A stretch of 64,000 nt of DNA from the NCBI RefSeq assembly GCF_002210425.1, contig NZ_MWQK01000003.1, positions 186,001-250,000 of the forward strand, read 5' to 3'. The translations under genes and the position numbers were made by a program. Numbering within the stretch: the stretch's first letter is position 1; the number at the start of each line of letters is the position of its first letter. Shown here in pieces: positions 24,957 to 33,440 of this stretch. This DNA is from Fibrobacter sp. UWB2 (GTDB lineage Bacteria > Fibrobacterota > Fibrobacteria > Fibrobacterales > Fibrobacteraceae). The notes under the pieces are model-generated. The model searched no databases. It was given only the letters and a program-made list of their open reading frames with translations, and had not been told where the DNA came from.

Positions 24957-25289
24957 ATGCTCAACTACGTATTCCTTATCCTCGCCATTTTTGCAGAAGC
25001 CGCCGGCACCACGTTCCTCAAGATGTCGGAACAATTCACCAAACTTATTCCTTCCATAGCCTCGCTTATCTGCTATGTCGCCTCGCTTTACCTGCTGAGT
25101 CTATGCCTGCGCACTATCCCCATCGGCATCGCGTACGCCACCTGGTCGGCACTGGGCATCGCCCTAATTACAATAAGCGGCATTTTCTTTTTCAAGCAGA
25201 TGCCGGATTTGGGCGCCATTATCGGGCTCGTCCTGATTATTTCAGGCGTCGCCGTGTTGAATCTTTTCTCGAAAATGGACATCCACTAG
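24957..25289 (+). CDS. Small multidrug resistance (SMR) family transporter
   Basis: A 110-residue inner-membrane protein with four membrane helices that acts as an antiparallel dimer, exchanging cationic drugs for protons. The essential glutamate is in helix 1 (AIFAEAAGTTFLK, Glu14 as in EmrE) and the helix 3 motif is AYATWSALGIALI. These favour the drug-exporting branch over guanidinium exporters. The start is ATG 24957, with the -10 box only 6 bases away. A terminator follows at 25318-25344. Confidence 0.92.
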   Translation: MLNYVFLILAIFAEAAGTTFLKMSEQFTKLIPSIASLICYVASLYLLSLCLRTIPIGIAYATWSALGIALITISGIFFFKQMPDLGAIIGLVLIISGVAVLNLFSKMDIH

Positions 25290-25317
25290 CGATCAAGGCT
25301 TTTTTGCAAAAAAATGC

Positions 25318-25344
25318 ACGGCAATCCTCTTTGCCGTTTTTTTT
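25318..25344 (+). terminator. Rho-independent terminator of the SMR gene
   Basis: ACGGCAA (25318-25324) pairs with TTGCCGT (25331-25337), followed by a run of T residues. Confidence 0.85.
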
Positions 25345-25385
25345 ATTAGATTTCTTTTTAAGAAAGAGAAAATAACGGTAATAAT

Positions 25386-27326
25386 ATGGAAAAACAAAGC
25401 ATCTGGGGAGCACTCGCCAACAACGGTTTTACATGCTGGGATTATGGAGTTTTCGCACTCTATATCATCATCCTTGTTATCATGGGCATTTTACTTTCGC
25501 GCGGTAAAAAGGAGACTTCCAAAGACTACTTCTTGGCGGGCGGATCGCTTACCTGGTGGGCCGTAGGCGCATCTCTCATTGCAGCAAACATCTCTGCCGA
25601 GCATTTTATCGGCATGTCAGGTACTGCATACAAGTCTGGAATCGCAATGGCCGCTTACGAGTTGATGGCAGCCGTAACACTGGTGGTATTGGCCAAGTTC
25701 ATTTTGCCACTCATGATCCAAGACAAAGTTTTTACCATTCCGCAATTCTTGAGAAACCGCTACAACAAGGGCACTGGCCTCGCTTTCTCTATTTTCTGGC
25801 TGTTTCTCTACATATTTATCCAGATGACCTCCGTTTCGTGGCTTGGCGCATTGGCGACCAAGCAAATATTAGGGCTTCCCTCCCTCGAAGGTTCTATCCT
25901 CGGAATGAGCGTAGACTACACACTACTTGGAATCATATTTTTCTTGTTTTTGATTGCGGCCATCTACTCTATTTATAGAGGCCTCACATCTGTAGCATGG
26001 ACTGATGTCATACAAGTTGTTTTCCTCATTGGCGGAGGTCTTATTACCACCTTCGCGGTGCTTTCGATTATCGCCGAAACCATTCCGGGTGTTGACGGAG
26101 CACTTTCTGCGCTTGGGCATATCAAGGATTACCTTGCCCAAGACGTCGCAGACAGGCACTTTAACCTTGTCGTATCGCGCAATCCCGAAGCCTTCCCTTC
26201 TATTTTAAACGACCCCTATTTCGACATTCCGGGCATTGTCGTGATTGTAGGGGGACTCTGGCTCACAAACCTTGGTTACTGGGGTTTCAACCAGTTCATT
26301 ATCCAAAAGGGACTTGCCGCCAAATCCATTTCCGAAGCCAAGAAAGGCCTGGTTTTTGCGGCGTTTCTGAAAATTCTTATCCCGTTCATCGTATGTATCC
26401 CAGGCGTTTGCGCCTATTACGTCATGAACGCTCCCGAATGCGAAGCTCTCCGTGCAACTCTCGTAGGATCCATTACGCGTTCCGATGACGCATATCCGTT
26501 CCTGATTCGAAACTTCACTCCCATCATCATTAAGGGACTTTCTTTCGCTGCACTTTCTGCGGCCGTCATTTCCTCGCTTGCCTCCATGATAAACTCGACA
26601 TCCACCATCTTTACAATGGACATTTACAGGCAATACATCAACAAGAACGCAAGCGAAAAAAAACTTGTTCACGTTGGCCGTCTAACAGCAGTTTGCGCAA
26701 TGATTGCAGCCTTGGTAGCGGTGTACCCGATTGTAGGTAGCGCCGACCAGGCATTTTTAGTGATACAAGAATACTGTGGATTTGTTTACCCTGGAATCGT
26801 AGTCATTTTCAGCCTGGGACTTTTGTGGAAACGCGCTTCGGGGCGTGCCGCTGTGGTGACGGCTATCGCCACGTTCGTGTTGTCGACTATATTCAAGTTC
26901 ACCTTGCCCGAGGTGCCATTCCTGTTACGTATGGGTTACGTATTTATGTGCTTAGCGGTTCTGTTCATCAGCATTTCGCTCACCGACAAAAACACCCGAG
27001 CAGCCGCTCCTCAGACAGAATCTCAAATAAGGGCACAAATGAAATGGAGCAAAATTCTCCTTGCAGCATCTTTGACCTGCTACATAACAGGCTGCGCATC
27101 CATGTTCTCTGAATACTGCCGCAATTATGGATTCGAGGCGATATTCTTCTTTGCAACCATGCTTCTCGTATCTTCGATTTACCTGAGATCAAACGCAAAA
27201 GACAAAGTCGAGGACATCAAATCTATGGGCATCGATCTAGCTGCGTTCCGTACAGACAAGTACTTCAATTACGGAGCATTGTGTATTATGGTAATCATTA
27301 CCATTTTATACGCCTGTTTTTGGTAA
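25386..27326 (+). CDS. Sodium/solute symporter (SSS family, SGLT-like)
   Basis: A 646-residue inner-membrane protein with about 14 helices and the LeuT-like fold, coupling sodium entry to solute uptake. Features include GGSLTWWAVGASLIAANISAEH (helix 1, sodium and substrate site), IPQFLRNRYN, and SLASMINSTSTIFTMDIYR in the region of the second sodium site. The C-terminal helices and overall length match sugar transporters of the vSGLT type, so glucose or galactose is a plausible substrate in a cellulose degrader, but myo-inositol or other solutes are possible. It is monocistronic. Confidence 0.9.
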   Translation: MEKQSIWGALANNGFTCWDYGVFALYIIILVIMGILLSRGKKETSKDYFLAGGSLTWWAVGASLIAANISAEHFIGMSGTAYKSGIAMAAYELMAAVTLVVLAKFILPLMIQDKVFTIPQFLRNRYNKGTGLAFSIFWLFLYIFIQMTSVSWLGALATKQILGLPSLEGSILGMSVDYTLLGIIFFLFLIAAIYSIYRGLTSVAWTDVIQVVFLIGGGLITTFAVLSIIAETIPGVDGALSALGHIKDYLAQDVADRHFNLVVSRNPEAFPSILNDPYFDIPGIVVIVGGLWLTNLGYWGFNQFIIQKGLAAKSISEAKKGLVFAAFLKILIPFIVCIPGVCAYYVMNAPECEALRATLVGSITRSDDAYPFLIRNFTPIIIKGLSFAALSAAVISSLASMINSTSTIFTMDIYRQYINKNASEKKLVHVGRLTAVCAMIAALVAVYPIVGSADQAFLVIQEYCGFVYPGIVVIFSLGLLWKRASGRAAVVTAIATFVLSTIFKFTLPEVPFLLRMGYVFMCLAVLFISISLTDKNTRAAAPQTESQIRAQMKWSKILLAASLTCYITGCASMFSEYCRNYGFEAIFFFATMLLVSSIYLRSNAKDKVEDIKSMGIDLAAFRTDKYFNYGALCIMVIITILYACFW

Positions 27327-27362
27327 AAACAAGCATAACAAATCAACAAAAGAAACCTTGAA

Positions 27363-27383
27363 ACGGCTCTCCGGTAGAGCCGT
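27363..27383. terminator. Hairpin between convergent genes
   Basis: ACGGCTCT pairs with AGAGCCGT around CCGGT, lying between the symporter and acyltransferase genes. On the minus strand it is followed by a T-rich segment. Confidence 0.6.
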
Positions 27384-27386
27384 ACT

Positions 27387-28448
27387 TTACAATTTCTTTT
27401 TCAGCACCTTCGCACAGGGCTTTTCTACAAGTTCATATAACGCAATTGCCATAACCGCGCATAGCGCAACCGACACCGCAATTTGCAATACGTTGTTTTG
27501 AATATCGCAAGTAGCAAACAACCAATTTTCAATTTCGGTATTAAAAGTCTGCGCCAAGAAAAACGCATAACTCGCTGCACTTGCGTAGCGGAGCACTTTC
27601 GAATTCTGCAGCCGTGGCGACTTGAGGCTTGCCAGCGTCAAAATCATGCAAGCAAACAGCGGAATCACAATCCAGTCGTAAAGCATGTAATTGCCCACGA
27701 AAATATTCAATCGCACGGCAATTGAAACGCCCGCCACCAAAAGCAAAACTTCAACAAGCAAAGCTTTCCAAGTCGCAAGGATTTTCGCAATGCCATCGCG
27801 GATTGGCAACGAGCACAAAAGCACGCCAATGAAAAATTCCAGCCCACGGAAAAACGGGTTCGAATAAATCGAGTCCGTCTTGAACGTATGCACAACAAGT
27901 GGCGACCAGAACAAAATCGCCGAGCATATTGCAAGCGACATCCACTTCGTGCGAGTCGTCATCTGCTTTACGACTTCTTGCATCAGCGGGAACGCCAAGT
28001 ACGCAAACAGCAGGCAAGAAATAAACCAAGTCCCGCCATTATGGCTCACCGGGAACAGCGTCGAAAACACACTTTGCAATCCCAAGATTTCAATCGGCAA
28101 CAGCACTAGATTCTGGAACACCGATTTCTCTCCCAAGATCACGACGTACAACACCGCCACAACCAAGTACAAAGGAAATATCCCGAAAATGCGTTTCAGA
28201 TAAAAGTTTTTGAGCGCAGGCGCCTGCACAAGCGATTTATCCTTGTACGTCAAGAACAGCACATAGCCCGAGAGCATAAAGAATGCCGTCATGAACACGG
28301 CGCCCATCGAGACAAATCCCGTCAACGGTCCAAAATTGCTTTCGTGATGGATATTGCAATGGAACAGCAATACCATCACAGCAGCTACAACGCGAAAGAG
28401 GTCCAGCCCCACCGCACGGTGTTGCATTTTGGACTTGTCGATAATCAC
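27387..28448 (-). CDS. Membrane acyltransferase, family 3 (OafA/YrhL type)
   Basis: A 353-residue protein with about ten membrane helices that transfers acyl groups to carbohydrates such as surface polysaccharides. The N-terminal GLDLFRVVAAVMVLLFHCNI carries the family's conserved Arg and His. The start is GTG 28448, whose G is the last base of the upstream TAG stop; an in-frame ATG at 28427 is an alternative. The overlap suggests coupling to the BatD-like gene. Confidence 0.88.
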   Translation of the reverse strand: MIIDKSKMQHRAVGLDLFRVVAAVMVLLFHCNIHHESNFGPLTGFVSMGAVFMTAFFMLSGYVLFLTYKDKSLVQAPALKNFYLKRIFGIFPLYLVVAVLYVVILGEKSVFQNLVLLPIEILGLQSVFSTLFPVSHNGGTWFISCLLFAYLAFPLMQEVVKQMTTRTKWMSLAICSAILFWSPLVVHTFKTDSIYSNPFFRGLEFFIGVLLCSLPIRDGIAKILATWKALLVEVLLLVAGVSIAVRLNIFVGNYMLYDWIVIPLFACMILTLASLKSPRLQNSKVLRYASAASYAFFLAQTFNTEIENWLFATCDIQNNVLQIAVSVALCAVMAIALYELVEKPCAKVLKKKL

Positions 28449-29527
28449 TAATCTTCTTCCTTGATGCCCATGAGCGTCATGGCAAGTTTCCAGGTTTCCT
28501 TGTTCTCGAAGCTGTCACGCTTGCCGCCGCCGTAGCGGGCGTGCGCAAATTCCTCGAGCAGAGGTTTCCAGCCGTCCAGTTTGCCATCGGCCACAAGAGC
28601 ATCTAGATTCACCGCGGAGGCGGCGGGCATTTTATCAGCGGGCATTCCCGCATCACTAGCATTCGCCGCAATTCCGCAAACACTCGCGCCAAATTGGTGC
28701 AGAGCATATTCCTTGCAGATTCCTTCAAGTTCCAAGAGCCATTCGCGGCTATCGGCAACCATCACGCGCTGCTTCAAGACGACCATCTTCTCGCGTAACG
28801 CATTCTCAAACGCATTCTTCGCGGCAGTCGCTGCACGCAAATGAGCACGCTTGCGCATGCGCCACAACGCCGCAAGCAGCACACAAACGCCAACGGCACC
28901 ACCTGCAATAAACGGCATCACATTAAACGGCGCATCGACACGTATAGGCACGCTATCGCTACGCAAATCAAGCGACTGCCCCATCGGCGTCGGAATTTCA
29001 AAACGCATCGCGGGGATGTTCAAGTTGCCCGTATCCTGCATAACGAGCTTGTAGTTGAACGTAATCTGCGCCATTTCCTTGCCGTCTTTTACCGATCGGC
29101 TAGATTCCTGCGACACGCCCAGCTGCAAAATGCCCTTCGCATTTGCAGAACTTGTCGGCACCACGAGAATCGCACTCCCGTTTACACTCCACGAGACCGT
29201 CACCGGGAAGTGGATCGTATCGCCTACAGTCGCCGAAAGCGGCGCACTCGTTGCACTCCCTACGTTTCCAGCTGTAATCGTAATCCCGAGCTGTTCTGCC
29301 GTCGGGAGCGCAGGCATCCCCGCATCATTTTCCACGGAATCACCGTCAACAGCACCTGCATCCAAATCGCCCGGAGCATTCAAACTATCCGGTTCTATCG
29401 CAAGGACATTCGTCGAATCTTTTTTTGTTGCAACAAGCAACGAATCAGCATTTTTTTCTTGATTTTCAGCCTTGGCTTTTTTCGCCTTGACAGGCTTCGC
29501 GGCCTTAGTATTTGCGTTCTTTTTCAT
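28448..29527 (-). CDS. BatD-like membrane protein
   Basis: A 359-residue protein from ATG 29527. It begins with a Lys/Ala-rich stretch, followed by beta-sandwich domains typical of BatD (HFPVTVSWSVNG, QLGVSQESSRSVKDGKE), a single membrane helix (about residues 235-255), and a cytosolic helical tail. BatD proteins accompany MoxR and vWA proteins in cell-envelope stress systems; here MoxR is 6 kb away. The frame reaches 29575, but the first 16 codons lie upstream of the -10 box, so the later ATG is preferred. Confidence 0.7.
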   Translation of the reverse strand: MKKNANTKAAKPVKAKKAKAENQEKNADSLLVATKKDSTNVLAIEPDSLNAPGDLDAGAVDGDSVENDAGMPALPTAEQLGITITAGNVGSATSAPLSATVGDTIHFPVTVSWSVNGSAILVVPTSSANAKGILQLGVSQESSRSVKDGKEMAQITFNYKLVMQDTGNLNIPAMRFEIPTPMGQSLDLRSDSVPIRVDAPFNVMPFIAGGAVGVCVLLAALWRMRKRAHLRAATAAKNAFENALREKMVVLKQRVMVADSREWLLELEGICKEYALHQFGASVCGIAANASDAGMPADKMPAASAVNLDALVADGKLDGWKPLLEEFAHARYGGGKRDSFENKETWKLAMTLMGIKEED

Positions 29528-29534
29528 ATTGAAG

Positions 29535-29542
29535 AATATACA
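29535..29542 (-). promoter_or_regulatory. -10 element for a leaderless transcript of the BatD-like gene
   Basis: TGTATATT on the minus strand ends 7 bases before ATG 29527. Confidence 0.5.
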
Positions 29543-29550
29543 AATTCCAA

Positions 29551-29585
29551 TAAAAAAAAGTCGACCCCGCAACAACGTGCGGGGC
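29551..29585 (-). terminator. Rho-independent terminator of the GH8 gene
   Basis: CCCCGC (29565-29570) and GCGGGG (29579-29584) form the stem; on the minus strand eight T residues follow. Confidence 0.75.
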
Positions 29586-29618
29586 GACAGATAAAGAGCG
29601 ATTTAAGCTACGTCTTGA

Positions 29619-31064
29619 TTATACACCAGCCGGGCGAACGAACAAGCCATTCAGCAAGGCGGAATACATCGTGAGCAAGATATCCGAGAAGTAGCTCTGC
29701 GTCGTAAGCGAAGGCACCTTTGCGTTCAAGCCCGTCGTGCAGGTAGAGAGCCATGTTGCATTGCCAGCAATGCCCGTAGCGCACCAAGCGCCATACCACT
29801 GCGACGGAACAACCGTATTGCTCGTGTAGTCGGCACCGACAGCCAAGTTCCAGGAGTAGTTGACGGCAAGGGCCATGTCATTCGGGTTGCCGCTAGCCTT
29901 CTTCGAAATGAAGGAGTTCAAAGTAGAAAGTACTGCGAGAGCGCGTGTATCCTGGTACCAGTAGTAGTCCCAAGCGATACGCCACGGGATACGCACAGAT
30001 TCCTTGTTGAACTGCCAGTAGGTCGTATTTGCAGAACCGTTAGCAGGCTTGATTGCATTGCCAGCACCATCGCTCCAGTCCGGGAACACGCCCGTACCAG
30101 CGTTCTGGACCTGCTGCATGTAAGCATACATTGCATTCAAGACGCCAGTCCAGTTATGAGCAACGTCCACGATTGCAAAGAGACGGAGTGCCACCGGAGA
30201 GAAGTAGCTCAGGTTGTAAACCGGATTTGCGCCCTTCCACATATCTTCGTCACCAGAGTAGATGAGCAAGTTCGTCGGGTTCACTTCGGCATCCCAAATG
30301 GCATTGATCAAGCTCATAGCGTCTTGCAAGTACAAGGCGTTACCCGACTTGAAATACATAAGGATCAAAGCCGTCGCGATATCTTCATCGGCGTCTGTAG
30401 CACTGGAGTTATCGACTTCGGTCCAGTGGAACGACTGGGTGATCCACGGCATAAGCTTTCTGTTGGAATATTCCCTAAAAGCTCTGCTGTAATTCCACAA
30501 GCGGAGGAACGTGTCATCATCACCATTGAAGTAAGCCAAAAGCATACCGTAACCGATACCTTCCGACACCGTGCAAGCACGGGTCTTCATGTTCGGGACC
30601 GTAGTGGTGTTATCAGAGCAGTAGCTCTTGTAATAACCCGTCTGGCTAGACCAAACGACACGGCCCGCCGGCATATACACGGCCGGGAACACAACGTTAA
30701 ATTCCGTTGCGAGGGTCGGGTACGTGATCATTTCCTGTTCTTCGGTCGTGAAGTGGAAGCTCTTCCACAATGCATAATGGTTCACTGCATATGCAGGATT
30801 TGCAGTCGTGGCGAGCGGAGCATAAGTTCCAGCCGGGGTCGGAGTCGGCGTTGCAGAACTTGCCGGAGCCGGTGCAGAAGAAGTCGGAGCCGGAGTAGAG
30901 CTCGTCGGGAGCGGAGTATAAACAGAAGAGGAGCTCAACGTCGGGTAGATAACCGCAGAGCTCGGGGTCGTATTCGGAGCGCTCGGTGCGGCATCGTCAC
31001 CGCAGGCGCCAAAGAAAAATGCTGAGCCCACCAAAACAGGCAACAGGATTTTTTTGCAAACCAT
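29619..31064 (-). CDS. Glycoside hydrolase family 8 lipoprotein (endoglucanase/xylanase)
   Basis: A 481-residue exported enzyme. The signal peptide ends in a lipobox FGAC (Cys21), and a Ser/Thr/Pro/Ala-rich linker (about 27-80) holds the catalytic domain away from the membrane. The GH8 domain covers about 90-475. The general-acid glutamate is in TVSEGIGYGM (Glu168) and the conserved Asp pair is in SATDADEDIATAL (221-233). GH8 enzymes cleave beta-1,4 linkages in cellulose, xylan or mixed-linkage glucan with inversion; the exact substrate is not visible. No binding module is attached. It is monocistronic with its own terminator. Confidence 0.92.
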   Translation of the reverse strand: MVCKKILLPVLVGSAFFFGACGDDAAPSAPNTTPSSAVIYPTLSSSSVYTPLPTSSTPAPTSSAPAPASSATPTPTPAGTYAPLATTANPAYAVNHYALWKSFHFTTEEQEMITYPTLATEFNVVFPAVYMPAGRVVWSSQTGYYKSYCSDNTTTVPNMKTRACTVSEGIGYGMLLAYFNGDDDTFLRLWNYSRAFREYSNRKLMPWITQSFHWTEVDNSSATDADEDIATALILMYFKSGNALYLQDAMSLINAIWDAEVNPTNLLIYSGDEDMWKGANPVYNLSYFSPVALRLFAIVDVAHNWTGVLNAMYAYMQQVQNAGTGVFPDWSDGAGNAIKPANGSANTTYWQFNKESVRIPWRIAWDYYWYQDTRALAVLSTLNSFISKKASGNPNDMALAVNYSWNLAVGADYTSNTVVPSQWYGAWCATGIAGNATWLSTCTTGLNAKVPSLTTQSYFSDILLTMYSALLNGLFVRPAGV

Positions 31065-31206
31065 AAAAGCCTCTCATTAAATATCCCCAAAGCGGGGCTG
31101 GTAAATGCCAAAGTAATATATATAAATATAGCTTTTAAGGAAAGGCTGCAAGCAAAAATCAAGTTTACTTGTGAGCACAAACACGAACGAATTTTCTATT
31201 CAGAAA

Positions 31207-31235
31207 AAGGGTCGCTTGCGCGACCCTTATTAAAA
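31207..31235 (-). terminator. Terminator of the beta-sandwich paralogue pair
   Basis: AAGGGTCGC (31207-31215) pairs with GCGACCCTT (31220-31228); on the minus strand T residues follow. The same hairpin with one change recurs at 33393-33416. Confidence 0.8.
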
Positions 31236-31253
31236 GATTTTTTGAATTTTAAA

Positions 31254-32216
31254 TCACCTCAACACGATTTTATCTACGAAGTTGGCGGACTTGCCGGTCA
31301 CATGGACCATGTACACGCCCACATTGAGAGAAGAAAGGTCTAACGTAGAGCCTTTGTCAATGGCCCCCTTGGCAACCACTTGCCCCTGGATGTTCCTGAC
31401 CTCGACCATAGCAGCCGAATTTACGCCGGAAATACCGAGATTACGCCCCAAGAGGGTCGCCTTGGCATTGGATGGTCCTCGAACGGAATTAATCGCATCA
31501 GGAAAAATAGGACCGCAACAGTCACAGGTGCTCGGGCAAGTTCCATCGTACGGGCCGATAGCGCAGATATTGAAGGCATAGTTACCAGAAGCAGCCTGAA
31601 TCTTAAACTTCACCGAAACAAGCTGTTTTGCCGCTTCTTCACCTGTAATTTTCGTAGTCCCCTTGTACCAGGAGGGCTGTGTAAAGCTAGACCAAGGAAT
31701 AACCTTATTTGCATGAGCACTAGCAGCCTTCGCAAGAGAAAACGACGGATTTGCATAACCAATTGTGGCATCAAAGTCTCCGAGACCGAGTTCAAGAGAC
31801 GGAGCAGCAGCGGAAGTATAAGTAATGCAGAGGCCGCCCCAAGCAGAAGCATCACCTGGAACCGGATTACCAGAAGCGTCTTCACCAACGACGTTGAAAC
31901 CAATACCGACGAACGGATTATAGGTCAAAATGCCTTTATCGAGGACCGCAGAACCACAGATACCACCGCAGTGTTCAATAACGGGGTCCATCGAACCGTC
32001 ATAAGCATTATAGGAGTCGGACTCAACTGGCCATACAATCTTCGAAGTACCACCATCGTCATTGTCATTATAACTGTACCAATACCCATGAGTATTGGTT
32101 TCGTTACCGAGACCCGTTTGAATCTGCGGAGCATCGCCCAACCAAGTTTCAAACCCACCTGCGAATGCGGCAGAAATAGCAAGCAATGCCGAAGCGGCAA
32201 AAACCTTCTTGTTCAT
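31254..32216 (-). CDS. Secreted beta-sandwich protein with sorting tail, paralogue 1
   Basis: A 320-residue exported protein from ATG 32216 (the GTG two codons earlier is less likely). Signal peptide, then a jelly-roll domain that resembles CBM11-like carbohydrate-binding modules (about residues 20-225: ETWLGDAPQIQTGLGNET, AWGGLCITYTS, VIPWSSFTQPSWYKG). A short Cys-rich loop (CPSTCDCCGP) follows, then a C-terminal domain of about 80 residues ending in VDKIVLR, like type IX secretion sorting tails. No catalytic motif is seen. It lies 7 bases after paralogue 2 and probably shares its mRNA. Confidence 0.75.
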   Translation of the reverse strand: MNKKVFAASALLAISAAFAGGFETWLGDAPQIQTGLGNETNTHGYWYSYNDNDDGGTSKIVWPVESDSYNAYDGSMDPVIEHCGGICGSAVLDKGILTYNPFVGIGFNVVGEDASGNPVPGDASAWGGLCITYTSAAAPSLELGLGDFDATIGYANPSFSLAKAASAHANKVIPWSSFTQPSWYKGTTKITGEEAAKQLVSVKFKIQAASGNYAFNICAIGPYDGTCPSTCDCCGPIFPDAINSVRGPSNAKATLLGRNLGISGVNSAAMVEVRNIQGQVVAKGAIDKGSTLDLSSLNVGVYMVHVTGKSANFVDKIVLR

Positions 32217-32223
32217 AATCACC

Positions 32224-33171
32224 CTACCTCAGCACGATTTTATCTACGAAATTGACAGACTTGCCGGTCACATGGACCATGTACACTCCCACATTGAGAG
32301 AAGAAAGGTCTAGCGTAGAGCCATTGTCAATGGAGCCCTTAACGACTACTTGACCTTGGATGTTCTTGACCTCGACCGTAGCAGCCGAATTTACGCCAAA
32401 AATACCGAGATTACGCCCCAAAAGGGTAGCCTTGGCCTTGGACGGCCTACGAACCGAGCTAATCTTATTACCGCTCGGGCAACGGCCTCCATCATACGGA
32501 CCGATAGATTGAATATTAAAGTCATAGTTACCAGACGCAGCCTGAATCTTGAACTTTACCGAAACAAGCTTTTTAGCGGCTTCTTCACCTGAAATTTTAG
32601 TAGTTCCCTTGTACCAAGACGGCTGCGTAAAGCCAGACCATGGAATAACCTTATTTGCCTGAGCACTAGCAGCCCTCGGAAGAGAAAACGACGGATTTGC
32701 ATAACCGATTGTGGCGTCAAAGTCGCCAAGGCCGAGTTCAAGAGACGGAGACGCAGCAGCAGTATAAGTAATGCAAAGACCGCCCCATGCAGAAGCATCA
32801 CCAGCAACCGGAGTATCGTCCGCTAAAGAGGTTTCTCCAACCACGTTGAAACCGACACCGGCAAACGGATTATAGGTCAAAGCGCCTTTAGAAAGAGCTG
32901 CCGTACCACAGATACCGCCACAGTGTTCAATAACGGGGTCCAAGGCATCAGCAAATTGACTATTACCTATTTCGATCGACCCCGGCCATATAATCTTAGA
33001 TTCTCCCCCATCCTCATGGTCGTCGTAACTGAACCAGTAACCTTGAGTTTTGGTTTCGTTTTCAAGGCCAGTCTGAATCTGATAATCATCGCCATACCAG
33101 GTTTTAAACTCACCTGCAAACGCGGCAGAGACCGACAAAAGCGCCGTAGCAGCCACAAAACTCTTATTCAT
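32224..33171 (-). CDS. Secreted beta-sandwich protein with sorting tail, paralogue 2
   Basis: A 315-residue protein with the same layout as its neighbours, closest to paralogue 1. The N-terminal Cys loop EHCGGICG is shared, and the second Cys cluster is reduced to CPSGNK. I chose ATG 33171, preceded by AGGAGAG, over the frame start at 33189. Adhesion to plant polysaccharides is a plausible role, inferred from fold resemblance and from the GH5 and GH8 neighbours. It is the first gene of the two-gene unit. Confidence 0.75.
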   Translation of the reverse strand: MNKSFVAATALLSVSAAFAGEFKTWYGDDYQIQTGLENETKTQGYWFSYDDHEDGGESKIIWPGSIEIGNSQFADALDPVIEHCGGICGTAALSKGALTYNPFAGVGFNVVGETSLADDTPVAGDASAWGGLCITYTAAASPSLELGLGDFDATIGYANPSFSLPRAASAQANKVIPWSGFTQPSWYKGTTKISGEEAAKKLVSVKFKIQAASGNYDFNIQSIGPYDGGRCPSGNKISSVRRPSKAKATLLGRNLGIFGVNSAATVEVKNIQGQVVVKGSIDNGSTLDLSSLNVGVYMVHVTGKSVNFVDKIVLR

Positions 33172-33230
33172 AGAACACTCTCTCCTCACTCTATTGAATA
33201 TAACATTTTATCAAACAAAAGAATAAGAAA

Positions 33231-33366
33231 ATATGGATCCTATCGCCTTCGGCTCCAGGATGACAGGGGCGAAAATGGATCCTATCGCCAAATGCGATTC
33301 AAGAAATAATGGTTTCTATCGGCACTCCGTGCCTCCAGAATGACAGGCTCCAGGATGACAGGGGCG
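33231..33366. repeat. Compound array of GGATCC/ATGACA palindromes
   Basis: Two partial copies begin AATGGATCCTATCGCC (at about 33231 and 33276), and AGGATGACAGGGGCGAAAAT occurs twice (near 33257 and 33351). A CGGCACTCCGTGCC palindrome with an AGAATGACAGG end lies between. It looks like repeated insertion of the dispersed family into itself. Confidence 0.7.
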
Positions 33367-33392
33367 AAAATAGCAGTGCTTAAAATACAGAA

Positions 33393-33416
33393 AAGGGCCG
33401 CTTGCGCGACCCTTCT
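33393..33416 (-). terminator. Terminator of paralogue 3 (duplicate of 31207-31228)
   Basis: AAGGGCCGC and GCGACCCTT form a stem with one mismatch; the flanking GAAAAGGG and the downstream AGATT resemble those after paralogue 1. Confidence 0.7.
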
Positions 33417-33440
33417 CTAAAGATTCTTAGGAATCCGAAA

